A stretch of DNA of 64,000 nucleotides, taken from NCBI RefSeq assembly GCF_009827055.1, contig NZ_WUMK01000003.1:310001-374000 (forward strand), written 5' to 3'. Position 1 is the first letter of the stretch. Every line of letters begins with the position of its first letter. Shown piece by piece: positions 7,602-15,836 of this stretch. Source of the DNA: Shinella kummerowiae. Lineage in GTDB: Bacteria > Pseudomonadota > Alphaproteobacteria > Rhizobiales > Rhizobiaceae. The notes beneath the pieces are model-generated. The model was given only the letters and a program-made list of their open reading frames with translations. It had not been told where the DNA came from and did no database searches. Both the position numbers and the translations under genes were made by a program.

Positions 7602-7964
7602 TCAGGCCAGCATGTAGATGTTGCGCATGGTCTCGATGACGGTGCATTCGCCGGTCCAGCCGCCGCGGAACAACACGACGGTGCCGGCCTCGACCTCGAT
7701 CACCTCGCCGTCGTCCGAGCGATAGACCGCCCGTCCCGCCACGAAATGGCAGAATTCGTCGCGCGGGATCGCCAGCCGCCAGCGGCCGGGCGTGCAGACC
7801 CAGATGCCGGATTCCGGCTGGTTGTTCGGCCCCTTGAAGACAAGTCGGCCGGAAGAATGAGACTGGCCCTCCAGACTGTCCGGCTGGCTACCCCAGTCGA
7901 CGAGGTCGGACAAGGTCGTGGCCTTGTAGATATGCGGCGCCGAGGATTTTGTCGTCTCAACCAT
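7602..7964 (-). CDS. Cupin domain protein (DUF861-like), copy 2
   Basis: A 120-residue paralogue of the preceding cupin, with corresponding blocks SGIWVCTPGRWRLAIPRDEF, CHFVAGRAVYRSDDGEVIEV and GGWTGECTVIETMRNIYML. The His/Glu-rich strands that could hold a metal differ between the copies (HVTSDEF in one, AIPRDEF in the other), which suggests divergence of function or partner rather than simple dosage. Its start overlaps the stop of the glycosyltransferase gene by 8 bases, so the glycosyltransferase, this cupin and copy 1 form one tightly coupled unit. Confidence 0.8.
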   Translation of the reverse strand: MVETTKSSAPHIYKATTLSDLVDWGSQPDSLEGQSHSSGRLVFKGPNNQPESGIWVCTPGRWRLAIPRDEFCHFVAGRAVYRSDDGEVIEVEAGTVVLFRGGWTGECTVIETMRNIYMLA

Positions 7965-9249
7965 TGTAGGCGCCCGTCTTCACGAGTTCGTCGAGAATGC
8001 CGGCGGCCTTCTTCGGGCCGTTGCGAGCCTGCATATGCGCGCTGGTGGCAGCGAGGCGCGTCTTCATGGTCGGATTGTTGACGCAGGCATCGAGTTTTGC
8101 CGCGAGGTCCGCATCCGTCCAGTCGTAGCGCGGCATCTTGAAGCCGTGGCCGGTCTCGTCGACGCGCGTCGCATTGTCATGACCATCCCAGACATAGGGC
8201 ATGATGATCGCCGGCTTGCCGAAATAGAGGCACTCCGTGAACGAGTTGTTGCCGCCGTGGTGAATGATGGCATCGACCTGTGGAATGACGGACGGCTGCG
8301 GAAACCAGCTATCGACGATGATGTTGCCGGGCAGGTTCTCATACTGATCCTTGTAGTCGCCGACATTGACGAGCGCGCGATAGGGCAACTTGCCGATCGT
8401 CGTAATCAGGCGCTGCAGGAGATCGGTGTCGCCTGCGCCCAGCGAGCCGAAGGAAATATAGAGCAACGGCTTGTCGTTGTTTTCCTTGAAAGCCGGCACC
8501 TCGTAGGGCATTTCCTTGCGCACGCAGCCTTCGAGATACTGAAACTGTTTCGGATCGAGCGGATGTTCGCGATCGAATTTCACCGCCTCCGGATAGAGCA
8601 GCAGATTCATGAAGGGAGAGGCTTCGAAGAACTGGCCGATGGGATAGGCGGCCTCGCCATTCTCGCTCAGGAAGCCGTTGAAATCATCATGGATCGGCTT
8701 GATGACTTCGTTGAAGTGATCGCGGTAAGCCGCATGGCCGGCGAAGTCCTTTTCCTCGCAGCCGGAAAGATGCGGCGGGATTTTCGGATCCTCGATCTCG
8801 TTTTCCGAGCAGGAAATGATGCGCACCCAGGGCTTGCCGAACTGCTTGATCGCCGGGAAGAGAATGACGTTGTCGACGCAGATGAGGTCCGGCTTGATCC
8901 TGGCCAGCACACCCGGCAGGTCCTTTTGCGCCCATTTGGCGCTATCGACGATCGCCGTCCAGCAATCCTTCACGTAGTTGTCGACCTGATCGTAGGGGGA
9001 TTTGCGGAAATTCGGGATGTGGCCGTTGATGAAATCCTCCCAGAATTTCGCCATCTGCTCTGCCGGCATCGGCTCGGAGAGGTTCACGGCATGCGCCTCG
9101 AAGCCGTAGCCTTCGTAGACCGAAACAAAGCCAGGATCGGAGAGGAAGACGGCCTTGTGGCCGAGCGCCTCCACGGCCTGGGCGATGCCGACCGAGTTCA
9201 GCGCCGGGCCGAAGGCCGCCTCCGGGAAGAATGCTATCGTCTTGGACAT
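7957..9249 (-). CDS. GT1/MGT-type UDP-glycosyltransferase-like protein, copy A
   Basis: A 430-residue GT-B fold protein of the macrolide/UDP-glucuronosyltransferase type. The N-terminal acceptor domain opens TIAFFPEAAFGPALNSVGIA. The C-terminal donor domain has YISFGSLGAGD, then VDSWFPQPSVIPQVDAIIHH, GGNNSFTECLYFGKPAIIMP and DGHDNATRV, a recognisable nucleotide-sugar site in which the usual DQ becomes DGH. It should transfer a sugar to a small molecule (family knowledge). The start at ATG 9249 has AGGGGAA. It is a clear paralogue of the plus-strand protein at 14281. It lies between the PotA-like ATPase gene and the cupins, an unusual setting for a glycosyltransferase. Confidence 0.8.
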   Translation of the reverse strand: MSKTIAFFPEAAFGPALNSVGIAQAVEALGHKAVFLSDPGFVSVYEGYGFEAHAVNLSEPMPAEQMAKFWEDFINGHIPNFRKSPYDQVDNYVKDCWTAIVDSAKWAQKDLPGVLARIKPDLICVDNVILFPAIKQFGKPWVRIISCSENEIEDPKIPPHLSGCEEKDFAGHAAYRDHFNEVIKPIHDDFNGFLSENGEAAYPIGQFFEASPFMNLLLYPEAVKFDREHPLDPKQFQYLEGCVRKEMPYEVPAFKENNDKPLLYISFGSLGAGDTDLLQRLITTIGKLPYRALVNVGDYKDQYENLPGNIIVDSWFPQPSVIPQVDAIIHHGGNNSFTECLYFGKPAIIMPYVWDGHDNATRVDETGHGFKMPRYDWTDADLAAKLDACVNNPTMKTRLAATSAHMQARNGPKKAAGILDELVKTGAYNG

Positions 9250-9269
9250 GATGTTCCCCTGTTCTTCAT

Positions 9270-10319
9270 TCATTGGAAGAGCCGGCATTTTGCCGGGTCG
9301 AGCCTGAGGCTTATGGGATCGCCGGTCTTCCAGTTGCTCGCACCGCTCGCCGGGATGCGGACCTGGAGCGGCGTTTCGGCAGCGGCGGTTCTGACATGCA
9401 GCACCCGGTCGAGGCCGTGATAGGCGATGTCGACGATGATACCGGAAACAGGCAGATCCCCGGGCGGGCCGATGGCGATGTTTTCCGGGCGGATGGCGAG
9501 GGTCGCCGTTCCGGGCTTGCCGCCTTGCGCCTTCACTTGCAGGCCTTCCGCCGCAAAGACCCCGTCCGCGCCCGTCTTGCCGTCGATGAAATTCATCACG
9601 CCGATGAAGTTCGCGACGAAGCGCTCGGCCGGGTGCTCATAGACCTCTTCCGGTGCGCCGACCTGCAACAGGCGCCCGTCCTTCAGGATCGCCATTCGGT
9701 CGGCCATGACCAGGGCTTCTTCCTGGTCGTGGGTGACGATGACGAAGGTGATGCCGGCCTCGTTCTGCATGCGCTTCAGCTCAAGCTGCATCCTCTCACG
9801 CAGCTTCTTGTCGAGCGCGCCGAGCGGTTCATCGAGCAGCAGCACTTTCGGCCGCTTCACCAGCGCGCGGGCGAGCGCCACACGCTGCTTCTGGCCGCCG
9901 GACAGTTGCTCCGGCTTGCGCTCGGCGAAAGGCGTCAGGTCCGTCATGCCCATGGTATCGTCCACTCGGCGGCGGATATCGGCTTTGGGGAGGCGCTCCA
10001 TTTCGAGGCCGTAGGAGAGGTTCTGCCGCACCGTCATATGCGGAAACAGCGCGTAGGACTGGAACATCAGGTTGAGCGGCCGCTTTTCCGGCGGCAGCGG
10101 CGAGATGTCCTTGCCGTCGAGCAGGATGCGGCCGGTGCCGGGCGCCTCGAAGCCGGCCAGCATACGCAGCAGCGTGGTCTTGCCGCAGCCGGACGGGCCG
10201 AGCAGCGCAAAAAACTCGTTCTCGCGAATATCCAGCGATACATTGTCAACCGCTGTGACCGGCCCAAAACGCTTGCCGACGCCCTCGATGCGCAAAATTG
10301 GAGTGTTCGATCGCGTCAT
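9270..10319 (-). CDS. PotA-type ABC transporter ATP-binding protein
   Basis: A 349-residue importer ATPase. It has Walker A (GPSGCGKTT), the Q-loop (MFQSYALFPHMTV), the signature LSGGQKQRVALARAL, Walker B (LLLDEPLGALD) and the H-loop (VTHDQEEAL), followed by a C-terminal TOBE domain (ATLAIRPENIAIG). It energises uptake through the two permeases encoded upstream. The ATG overlaps the TGA of the permease gene (ATGA). The spermidine/putrescine-type architecture fits an amine or similar cation as substrate, but this subfamily also imports other organics. Confidence 0.93.
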   Translation of the reverse strand: MTRSNTPILRIEGVGKRFGPVTAVDNVSLDIRENEFFALLGPSGCGKTTLLRMLAGFEAPGTGRILLDGKDISPLPPEKRPLNLMFQSYALFPHMTVRQNLSYGLEMERLPKADIRRRVDDTMGMTDLTPFAERKPEQLSGGQKQRVALARALVKRPKVLLLDEPLGALDKKLRERMQLELKRMQNEAGITFVIVTHDQEEALVMADRMAILKDGRLLQVGAPEEVYEHPAERFVANFIGVMNFIDGKTGADGVFAAEGLQVKAQGGKPGTATLAIRPENIAIGPPGDLPVSGIIVDIAYHGLDRVLHVRTAAAETPLQVRIPASGASNWKTGDPISLRLDPAKCRLFQ

Positions 10320-11107
10320 GGGACCTGCCGTTCTCTGTTGAGCCATTGCGAGATCAGCAATGCCGTCGCGCTGACGCCCATGACGATGGTGGCGAGCGCG
10401 TTGACCTCCGGCGTGATGCCGAAGCGGATCATCGAATAGATCTGCATGGGAAGGGTGATCGACGAGCGCCCGGCGCCCGCCGTGAAGAAGGCGATGATGA
10501 ACTCGTCGACCGAAAGCGTGAAGGCGAGCAGTGCACCCGCGACGATCGACGGCAGCAGCACCGGGAAGGTGACGCGCCAGAAGGTCGTCCAGCCGGAAGC
10601 GCCGAGATCGCGCGAGGCCTCGACGATGGAGAAGTCGAAATGTTTGAGCCGCGCCCGCACGACCGAGCAGACGAAGGCAAGGTCGAAGATGACGTGGCTG
10701 ATGATGATCGTGTGCAGGCCCATCGTCAGGCCAAGGCGCGAGAAGAAGGTCAGCAGTGCGACGGCCAGCACGATGTCGGGAATGACCATTGGCGCGAAGG
10801 CGAGCGCTTCCAGCCCGTTGCTCTTCCTCCGCCGCGTCTCCATGCCGAGCGCCAGCAGGGTGCCGAGTACGGTGGAAATGACGGTGGCAAAGACCGCGAC
10901 GATCAGCGTGTTCCACGCGGCGCGCAGGATATAGGTATTGGCCAGCAGCGCACCGTACCAGCGCGTGGAAAACCCGGACCAGGAGGTCGGCAGGCCGCTG
11001 TCGTTGAAGGAAAGCAGGACCAGAACGGCGATGGGCAGGTAAAGGAAGCCGAAGACCAGCACGAGCACGATGCGGCCGGGCAGCTTGCTGGAAAGGGCAG
11101 CACTCAT
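10316..11107 (-). CDS. PotC-type ABC transporter permease
   Basis: A 263-residue inner-membrane permease with about six hydrophobic segments, starting with IVLVLVFGFLYLPIAVLVLL. The coupling (EAA) loop reads EASRDLGASGWTTFWRVTFP. The FNDSG segment and C-terminal end are typical of PotC. Both ends overlap neighbours by ATGA, so translation of the two permeases and the ATPase is coupled. Confidence 0.92.
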   Translation of the reverse strand: MSAALSSKLPGRIVLVLVFGFLYLPIAVLVLLSFNDSGLPTSWSGFSTRWYGALLANTYILRAAWNTLIVAVFATVISTVLGTLLALGMETRRRKSNGLEALAFAPMVIPDIVLAVALLTFFSRLGLTMGLHTIIISHVIFDLAFVCSVVRARLKHFDFSIVEASRDLGASGWTTFWRVTFPVLLPSIVAGALLAFTLSVDEFIIAFFTAGAGRSSITLPMQIYSMIRFGITPEVNALATIVMGVSATALLISQWLNRERQVP

Positions 11108-12009
11108 CGCTCGACCTCCCCTTTTCGCTCACCGGAAGCATGGGCTGTTGCGCGGGCCTGCAAGAGCAGCAGCACGATCATGGTCACGATCAGCGCGGCG
11201 CCGAGTGCGGCACCGAAGGGCCAGTCGTTGGCTGTCAGAAACTGGTCGTAGACAAGATTACCGACCATCTGGAATCGCCCGCCGCCGAGCAGCGCCGGCG
11301 TCACGAAATTGCCGATGGACAGCACAAAGACGAAGACGCCACCGGCGGCGACACCCGGCAAGGTGAGCGGTAGCGTGACACGCAGGAAGGTGCGGACGGG
11401 GCCGGCGCCGAGATCGCGCGAGGCCTCCATCAGCTCCGGATTCAGCCGCGACAGCGTGGAATAGATCGCAAGGATGACGAAGGGCAGGTAGTTGTAGACA
11501 AGGCCGGTGATGACGGCGCTTTCGGTATAGAGCATCGACAGCGGTTCGCCCGTATAACCCAGCGTGCGCAGAAGATTGTTGATCAGGCCTTCGCGGTTGA
11601 GCAGCACGATCCAGGCATAGGTGCGGATGAGATAGTTGCTCCAGAAGGGCAACACGGCAAAGAACAGCAGGATCGGCTGCGACATTCGCGGGGCACGGCT
11701 GATCGCGTAGGCGGCGGGATAAGCGATGAGGATCGCGACCACCGTAGCCGTCAACGCGATGCGCGCGGAGTTGAGGAAAATCTTCGCATAGAGCGGATCG
11801 GCGACGCGGGCGAAGTTTTCCAGCGTGAATGTGTATTCCACCCCGCCCCAGACGCCCCGCTGGAAGAAGGCATAGCTCAGCACCAGCAGGCACGGCACCA
11901 CCATGAAGGCGACGAGCCAGGCGACGCCGGGCGCGGCGAGCAGGGTCGGTCTGGTGGCGTTGAAGGACAATAGTCTGCTCCCACGGGGCCGCAACCGGCG
12001 CCCGCGCAT
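11104..12009 (-). CDS. PotB-type ABC transporter permease
   Basis: A permease of up to 301 residues with six predicted membrane spans and the EAA loop EASRDLGAGPVRTFLRVTLP. The first span is around LLAAPGVAWLVAFMVVPCLL, followed by YAFFQRGVWGG. The start is uncertain: ATG at 12009 has little ribosome site, whereas TTG at 11970 follows GGGAG at ideal spacing and would remove an arginine-rich leader to give 288 residues. It pairs with the PotC-type protein. It lies 61 bases after the binding-protein gene in the same direction. Confidence 0.9.
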   Translation of the reverse strand: MRGRRLRPRGSRLLSFNATRPTLLAAPGVAWLVAFMVVPCLLVLSYAFFQRGVWGGVEYTFTLENFARVADPLYAKIFLNSARIALTATVVAILIAYPAAYAISRAPRMSQPILLFFAVLPFWSNYLIRTYAWIVLLNREGLINNLLRTLGYTGEPLSMLYTESAVITGLVYNYLPFVILAIYSTLSRLNPELMEASRDLGAGPVRTFLRVTLPLTLPGVAAGGVFVFVLSIGNFVTPALLGGGRFQMVGNLVYDQFLTANDWPFGAALGAALIVTMIVLLLLQARATAHASGERKGEVER

Positions 12010-12070
12010 CGATGATTTCAGGATTGCAATGATCCGAGGCGGCGCGAACCGCCACGGCAGACGCGGGCCG

Positions 12071-13129
12071 TCAGTTCGCGGCTTTGATCTCGCTCACGAT
12101 GCGCGAATAGTCTTTTTGCGCGGTGCCGAGATCACGCAACAGCTCGTATTTGACGAGGTCCGCCGGCGCCATGGCCATGTTCGGATATTGCTCGGCCAAA
12201 GCCTTGTCGAGGCTTTCCATCGCCGCCTTGTTCGGCACCTTGTAGAGGATGTTCTGCGCCGCCCAGGCATGGTTCTTGGCGTCGAGGATGAAGTTGATGA
12301 ACTTCATCGCCGCGTCCTTGTTTTCCGAGCTCTTCATCACGACGATCGTGTCGATCCAGAGGTCGGAGCCCTCCTTCGGCACGACGAACTTGATGTCCTT
12401 GTTTTCGGTAATGCCGTAGTTGCACCATCCGTCCCAGGCCTGCACCAATGAGGCTTCCGCCGAAACGAGCTTGGAATAGAAGGTGGTATCGTCATAGGCG
12501 AGCAGGGTTTTCTTCGCCTCGATCAGCAGGTTCTTCACCTCGTCCAGCTTCGCCGGATCCTTCTCGTTGACCGAAAAGCCCTTGGCCAGTTCACCCGCCG
12601 CCATCAGCCAGCGGTCGGTGGCGAGCATGGTGGTCTTGCCCTTCAGCTTGTCTGGCGGCTGCAACAGGGTCATCCAGCTGTCGGGCGTGGCTTCCACGAG
12701 GTCGGCGCGGTAACAAAGGCCCGTCGTGCCCCAGGTATAGGGAACGGAGAAGGCGTTGCCCGGATCGTAGGCGAGCGTCGTCGCTTCCGGGTAGAGATTG
12801 GCGAGGTTCGGCACGGCGGCCTTGTCGATCGGCTCGGCAAGCCCCTGCCCGTTCAGAATCTCAGCAAAGGGCGAGGAGACGAAAACGACGTCGTAGCCCT
12901 TGCCGCCGCTCGCCATCAGCTTGCCCATCACCTCTTCGTTGGTGGCGTGGTTGACCACCTCGATCTCCAGCCCCGTCGCTGCCTTGAATTGCTCCGCGAT
13001 ATCAGGGGCCATGTAGCCATCCCAGTTCGAGATGACGAGATCGGCGGCGGAGGCCGCGCCCGATGCAAGGCATGCAGCAACAAGTGCCGCGCCCGCACAG
13101 GTCGCAGTCAGTCGGTTCTTCGCGTTCAC
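12071..13129 (-). CDS. PotD-type ABC transporter substrate-binding protein
   Basis: A 352-residue periplasmic binding protein. A signal peptide (hydrophobic core AGAALVAACLASGAASA) ends near residue 28. The mature part starts DLVISNWDGYMAPDIAEQF, the PotD pattern, and has VPYTWGTTGLCYR and WDGWCNYG. The start is GTG at 13129 with AAGGGAG upstream. It is the first gene of the minus-strand importer operon and divergent from the GntR gene. The ligand-binding acidic residues of PotD are not clearly conserved by eye, so spermidine is not assured. Confidence 0.9.
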   Translation of the reverse strand: MNAKNRLTATCAGAALVAACLASGAASAADLVISNWDGYMAPDIAEQFKAATGLEIEVVNHATNEEVMGKLMASGGKGYDVVFVSSPFAEILNGQGLAEPIDKAAVPNLANLYPEATTLAYDPGNAFSVPYTWGTTGLCYRADLVEATPDSWMTLLQPPDKLKGKTTMLATDRWLMAAGELAKGFSVNEKDPAKLDEVKNLLIEAKKTLLAYDDTTFYSKLVSAEASLVQAWDGWCNYGITENKDIKFVVPKEGSDLWIDTIVVMKSSENKDAAMKFINFILDAKNHAWAAQNILYKVPNKAAMESLDKALAEQYPNMAMAPADLVKYELLRDLGTAQKDYSRIVSEIKAAN

Positions 13130-13209
13130 GGAAGACTCCCTTGTTTCGATTGTTCCAACCTCTTTGAAGGGCGCGCCGGTTCTCCGGTCTCATTCCCTGT
13201 CGCATGGCA

Positions 13210-13231
13210 GTATTATTTAGAAAAAAAATAC
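13210..13231. promoter_or_regulatory. AT-rich near-perfect inverted repeat between divergent promoters
   Basis: GTATTATTT (13210-13218) and AAAAAATAC (13223-13231) pair as inverse arms at 8 of 9 positions around 4 bases. This is an AT island in GC-rich DNA, between the importer operon and the GntR gene. Both promoters could be under GntR control through it (inference). Confidence 0.4.
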
Positions 13232-13342
13232 GTCAATAGGCTTTCGCCATTTTTGTGCACCAAGCGCAAAACCGCTTTTCCGGACTTGCGAAACGATGGC
13301 TCAAAGGGCAGCATATACGGCGATGGAGGGCAAAAGCAGCAG

Positions 13343-14275
13343 ATGACCCCGGAGCCGAAACGCACCCACTTTCGCCATGTTGAACTGGCGCAAAAAATAC
13401 TCGACGCCGCCGGCGAGCGCGGCATGGCGCCGGGCGAACGGCTGGCCGAACAGGCCCTCGCCTCGCTCTGCAATGTCTCCAGAACGCCGATCCGCAAGGC
13501 TTTGCAGATACTTGCAGAACGGGGCTTAGTGACCGCCGATGCCGAGGGCGGCTATCTTCTCGCGGTCGATCCGGTCGCCACGGCACGACTCGAGGACACG
13601 GCGGATGGAGACGGTGAGAACGAAATCTATGCAGCGATCTTGCGCGACCTATCCGCCGGGCGCATCGCCGAGAGCCAGACCATTGCCGCGCTTCAGCGCC
13701 GCTACGACGTCTCCCGCCAGGCGGTACAAAATGCTCTGATGAAACTGGCGGAGGAGAATCTTGCCGAGCGCGGCGCCGGCCAGCAATGGCTGCTGAAACA
13801 CTTTGCAATCAGCGGCGACGCCGCGGCGAAGAGCTACGAATTCCGTCTTGCCACAGAGCCGCTCGCGCTGACCCTGCCCGACTTCAAGCGCGACGTTCCA
13901 GCCATGACGGCGCTGCGCCAATCCATGCTGATCCTGCGCGGCATGAGCGAGGCGACGTTCGACCGCAAACTCTTCGACCGTACGGACTTCGATTTCCACC
14001 TCCTGATCGCGCGCTCCTGCGGCAATCCGTTCATGGCCGAAGCGCTGACCAACCACCACCGCCGCCGCCGCGCAAGCCCGCCGGCCGGCCATGTCAACGC
14101 CTTCCGGTTGATGCAGTCGAACCTCGAACATATCCAGATCCTCGAGCAGATCGAGCGCGGCCAGATGGAGCTTGCCGCCGATCTGATGCGTGTGCATATA
14201 CAGCTCTCCCAATCGCAGCGCCCCCGGCTCGCCGGCCGCGGCGTTCCTCCCACCTTCAAGCTTGTCGTGCGTTAA
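13343..14275 (+). CDS. GntR/FCD family regulator with two winged-helix domains
   Basis: A 310-residue regulator. Residues 10-75 form a GntR wHTH (LAEQALASLCNVSRTPIRKA, then LQILAERGLV). Residues 93-150 form a second one (QTIAALQRRYDVSRQAVQNA, then LMKLAEENL). The C-terminal domain is FCD-like and retains DFDFHLLIARSCGNPFM plus later His residues (EHIQIL, MRVHIQL) that bind metal or ligand in this family. Ordinary FCD regulators have one wHTH and about 230-250 residues, so the duplicated DNA-binding region is unusual. The start is ATG 13343 (GAGGG upstream). It probably controls both the divergent importer operon and the glycosyltransferase that follows 5 bases later. Confidence 0.8.
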   Translation: MTPEPKRTHFRHVELAQKILDAAGERGMAPGERLAEQALASLCNVSRTPIRKALQILAERGLVTADAEGGYLLAVDPVATARLEDTADGDGENEIYAAILRDLSAGRIAESQTIAALQRRYDVSRQAVQNALMKLAEENLAERGAGQQWLLKHFAISGDAAAKSYEFRLATEPLALTLPDFKRDVPAMTALRQSMLILRGMSEATFDRKLFDRTDFDFHLLIARSCGNPFMAEALTNHHRRRRASPPAGHVNAFRLMQSNLEHIQILEQIERGQMELAADLMRVHIQLSQSQRPRLAGRGVPPTFKLVVR

Positions 14276-14280
14276 CCCCC

Positions 14281-15576
14281 ATGGCGCCTGCAAAGACCAT
14301 CGCCCTGTTTCCGGAAGCCAGCTACGGCGCGGCGCTGAACTGCGTCGGCATCGCCCAGGAATTGCGCGGCCTTGGTCACCGCCCGGTCTTCATCTGCCAT
14401 CCGGGCTTCAGCGGCGTCTTTGCCGAATACGGTTTTGCCGAATATCAGCTAACCGACACCGATGCCGCGCCGACAGACTGGAACGACTTCATCGAACGCC
14501 ATCAGGATGCCTTTCGTCAGGCACCACTCGCCCAGCTCGACAGCTACGTCGGCCCGACCTGGGAGGCGATCGTCGACACAGCGATGCGCGTGGAAGAGCC
14601 GCTGCGCCAGCTTCTCGGCCGGCTGAAGCCGGACGCCATCGTGCTCGACAACGTCGTGATGTTCCCGGCCATCGCCAATGCCGGCGTGCCGTGGATCCGC
14701 GTCGTTTCCTGCGCCGAGACGGAAATCCCGGACGAAAACGTCCCGCCCTATCTCTCAGGCTGTGGTGTTGACGCGCGCGCGGCATGGTCGAACTTCGCGG
14801 TACGCTATGAAAAGACGGTGGCGCCGGCGCACAAGCGTTTCACGGGCTTCCTCGCCGAATGCGGCCTCAAGGCGCCAGCGTCTCCGAATTTCCTCGATCC
14901 ATCGCCCTGGCTGAACCTTCTGCTTGCACCGGCCATCATTCGGCACGAGCGCCGCCAGAAACTCGATCCAGCGACGTTCGTCTTCCTCGATGGCTGCGTG
15001 CGCCATGAAGCGCCCTATACGCCGCCGCGTTTTGCCAGTCACAATGAGGCACCGCTGGTGCTGACCAGTTTCGGCTCGCTCGGCGCGATGGACGTCACCA
15101 TGATGAAGCGCATGATTGGGGTCTTCGCGACGCTTCCCTACCGCTTCCTCGTCAATGCCGGCCACTGGCGCGAGGAGTACCGCGAGGTCCCGGACAATGT
15201 CTTCATCGACAGCTGGTTCCCGCAGCCCTCGGTGGTCGAACAGGCGAGCCTCTTCATCCACCATGGCGGCAACAACTCCTTCTGCGAAGCGCTCTACTAC
15301 GGCGTTCCTTCGCTCATCATGCCCTATTGCTGGGACGGCCACGACAACGCCGCCCGCGCCGCCGAGACCGCCGTCGGACAACGGCTTGGCCGCTACGACT
15401 GGAGCGACGCCGACCTTGCCGCAGCGATAGAGGGCCTGCTCGGCGACGAGGCGATGCATGTGCGGCTGAAGTCCAATGCGGCGACGATGCACAAAGCGGC
15501 CGGCGCAACGCAGGCGGCGGAGGAAATCGCGCGGGTTGCCAGCGATGCCGTCGCGGCAGCACGGGCCTCTGTCTGA
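14281..15576 (+). CDS. GT1/MGT-type UDP-glycosyltransferase-like protein, copy B
   Basis: A 431-residue paralogue of the protein at 7957-9249. It opens TIALFPEASYGAALNCVGIA and carries the donor-site blocks IDSWFPQPSVVEQASLFIHH, GGNNSFCEALYYGVPSLIMP and DGHDNAARA. Both copies replace the usual DQ with DGHDNA, which marks a common subfamily. The ATG lies 5 bases after the GntR stop with no clear ribosome site, so it is probably translated by coupling. The N-terminal acceptor halves of copies A and B differ more than the C-terminal donor halves, which suggests different acceptors or a heteromeric enzyme (inference). Confidence 0.8.
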   Translation: MAPAKTIALFPEASYGAALNCVGIAQELRGLGHRPVFICHPGFSGVFAEYGFAEYQLTDTDAAPTDWNDFIERHQDAFRQAPLAQLDSYVGPTWEAIVDTAMRVEEPLRQLLGRLKPDAIVLDNVVMFPAIANAGVPWIRVVSCAETEIPDENVPPYLSGCGVDARAAWSNFAVRYEKTVAPAHKRFTGFLAECGLKAPASPNFLDPSPWLNLLLAPAIIRHERRQKLDPATFVFLDGCVRHEAPYTPPRFASHNEAPLVLTSFGSLGAMDVTMMKRMIGVFATLPYRFLVNAGHWREEYREVPDNVFIDSWFPQPSVVEQASLFIHHGGNNSFCEALYYGVPSLIMPYCWDGHDNAARAAETAVGQRLGRYDWSDADLAAAIEGLLGDEAMHVRLKSNAATMHKAAGATQAAEEIARVASDAVAAARASV

Positions 15577-15836
15577 CGATCCCGACGAGAAGCAGATCAT
15601 ACCCTTCGGTAGCGAACCTCCGGGCCAACCGATCAAGTCGGCCCGCGACATCCCGCGCCGGGTTGCGGCCCTTCTCGTTCTGGGCCATAACTCCCTCCCC
15701 ACCTGTCGAGGCCAGCCGTCATTGCGAGCGTTGCGGGCCGTGCGTGATCCCCACGCCACGGCAAATCCCCCCGCGCTCCGGCAAGGCTCCGGCATCGGGC
15801 ACAACAATGCGGACCGATCAAAAAGGAGAACGCATC

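Noticed and set aside
13786-14280. N-terminal extension of glycosyltransferase copy B
   Set aside because: It overlaps the GntR gene in another frame and has no homology; ATG 14281 starts with the same pattern as copy A.
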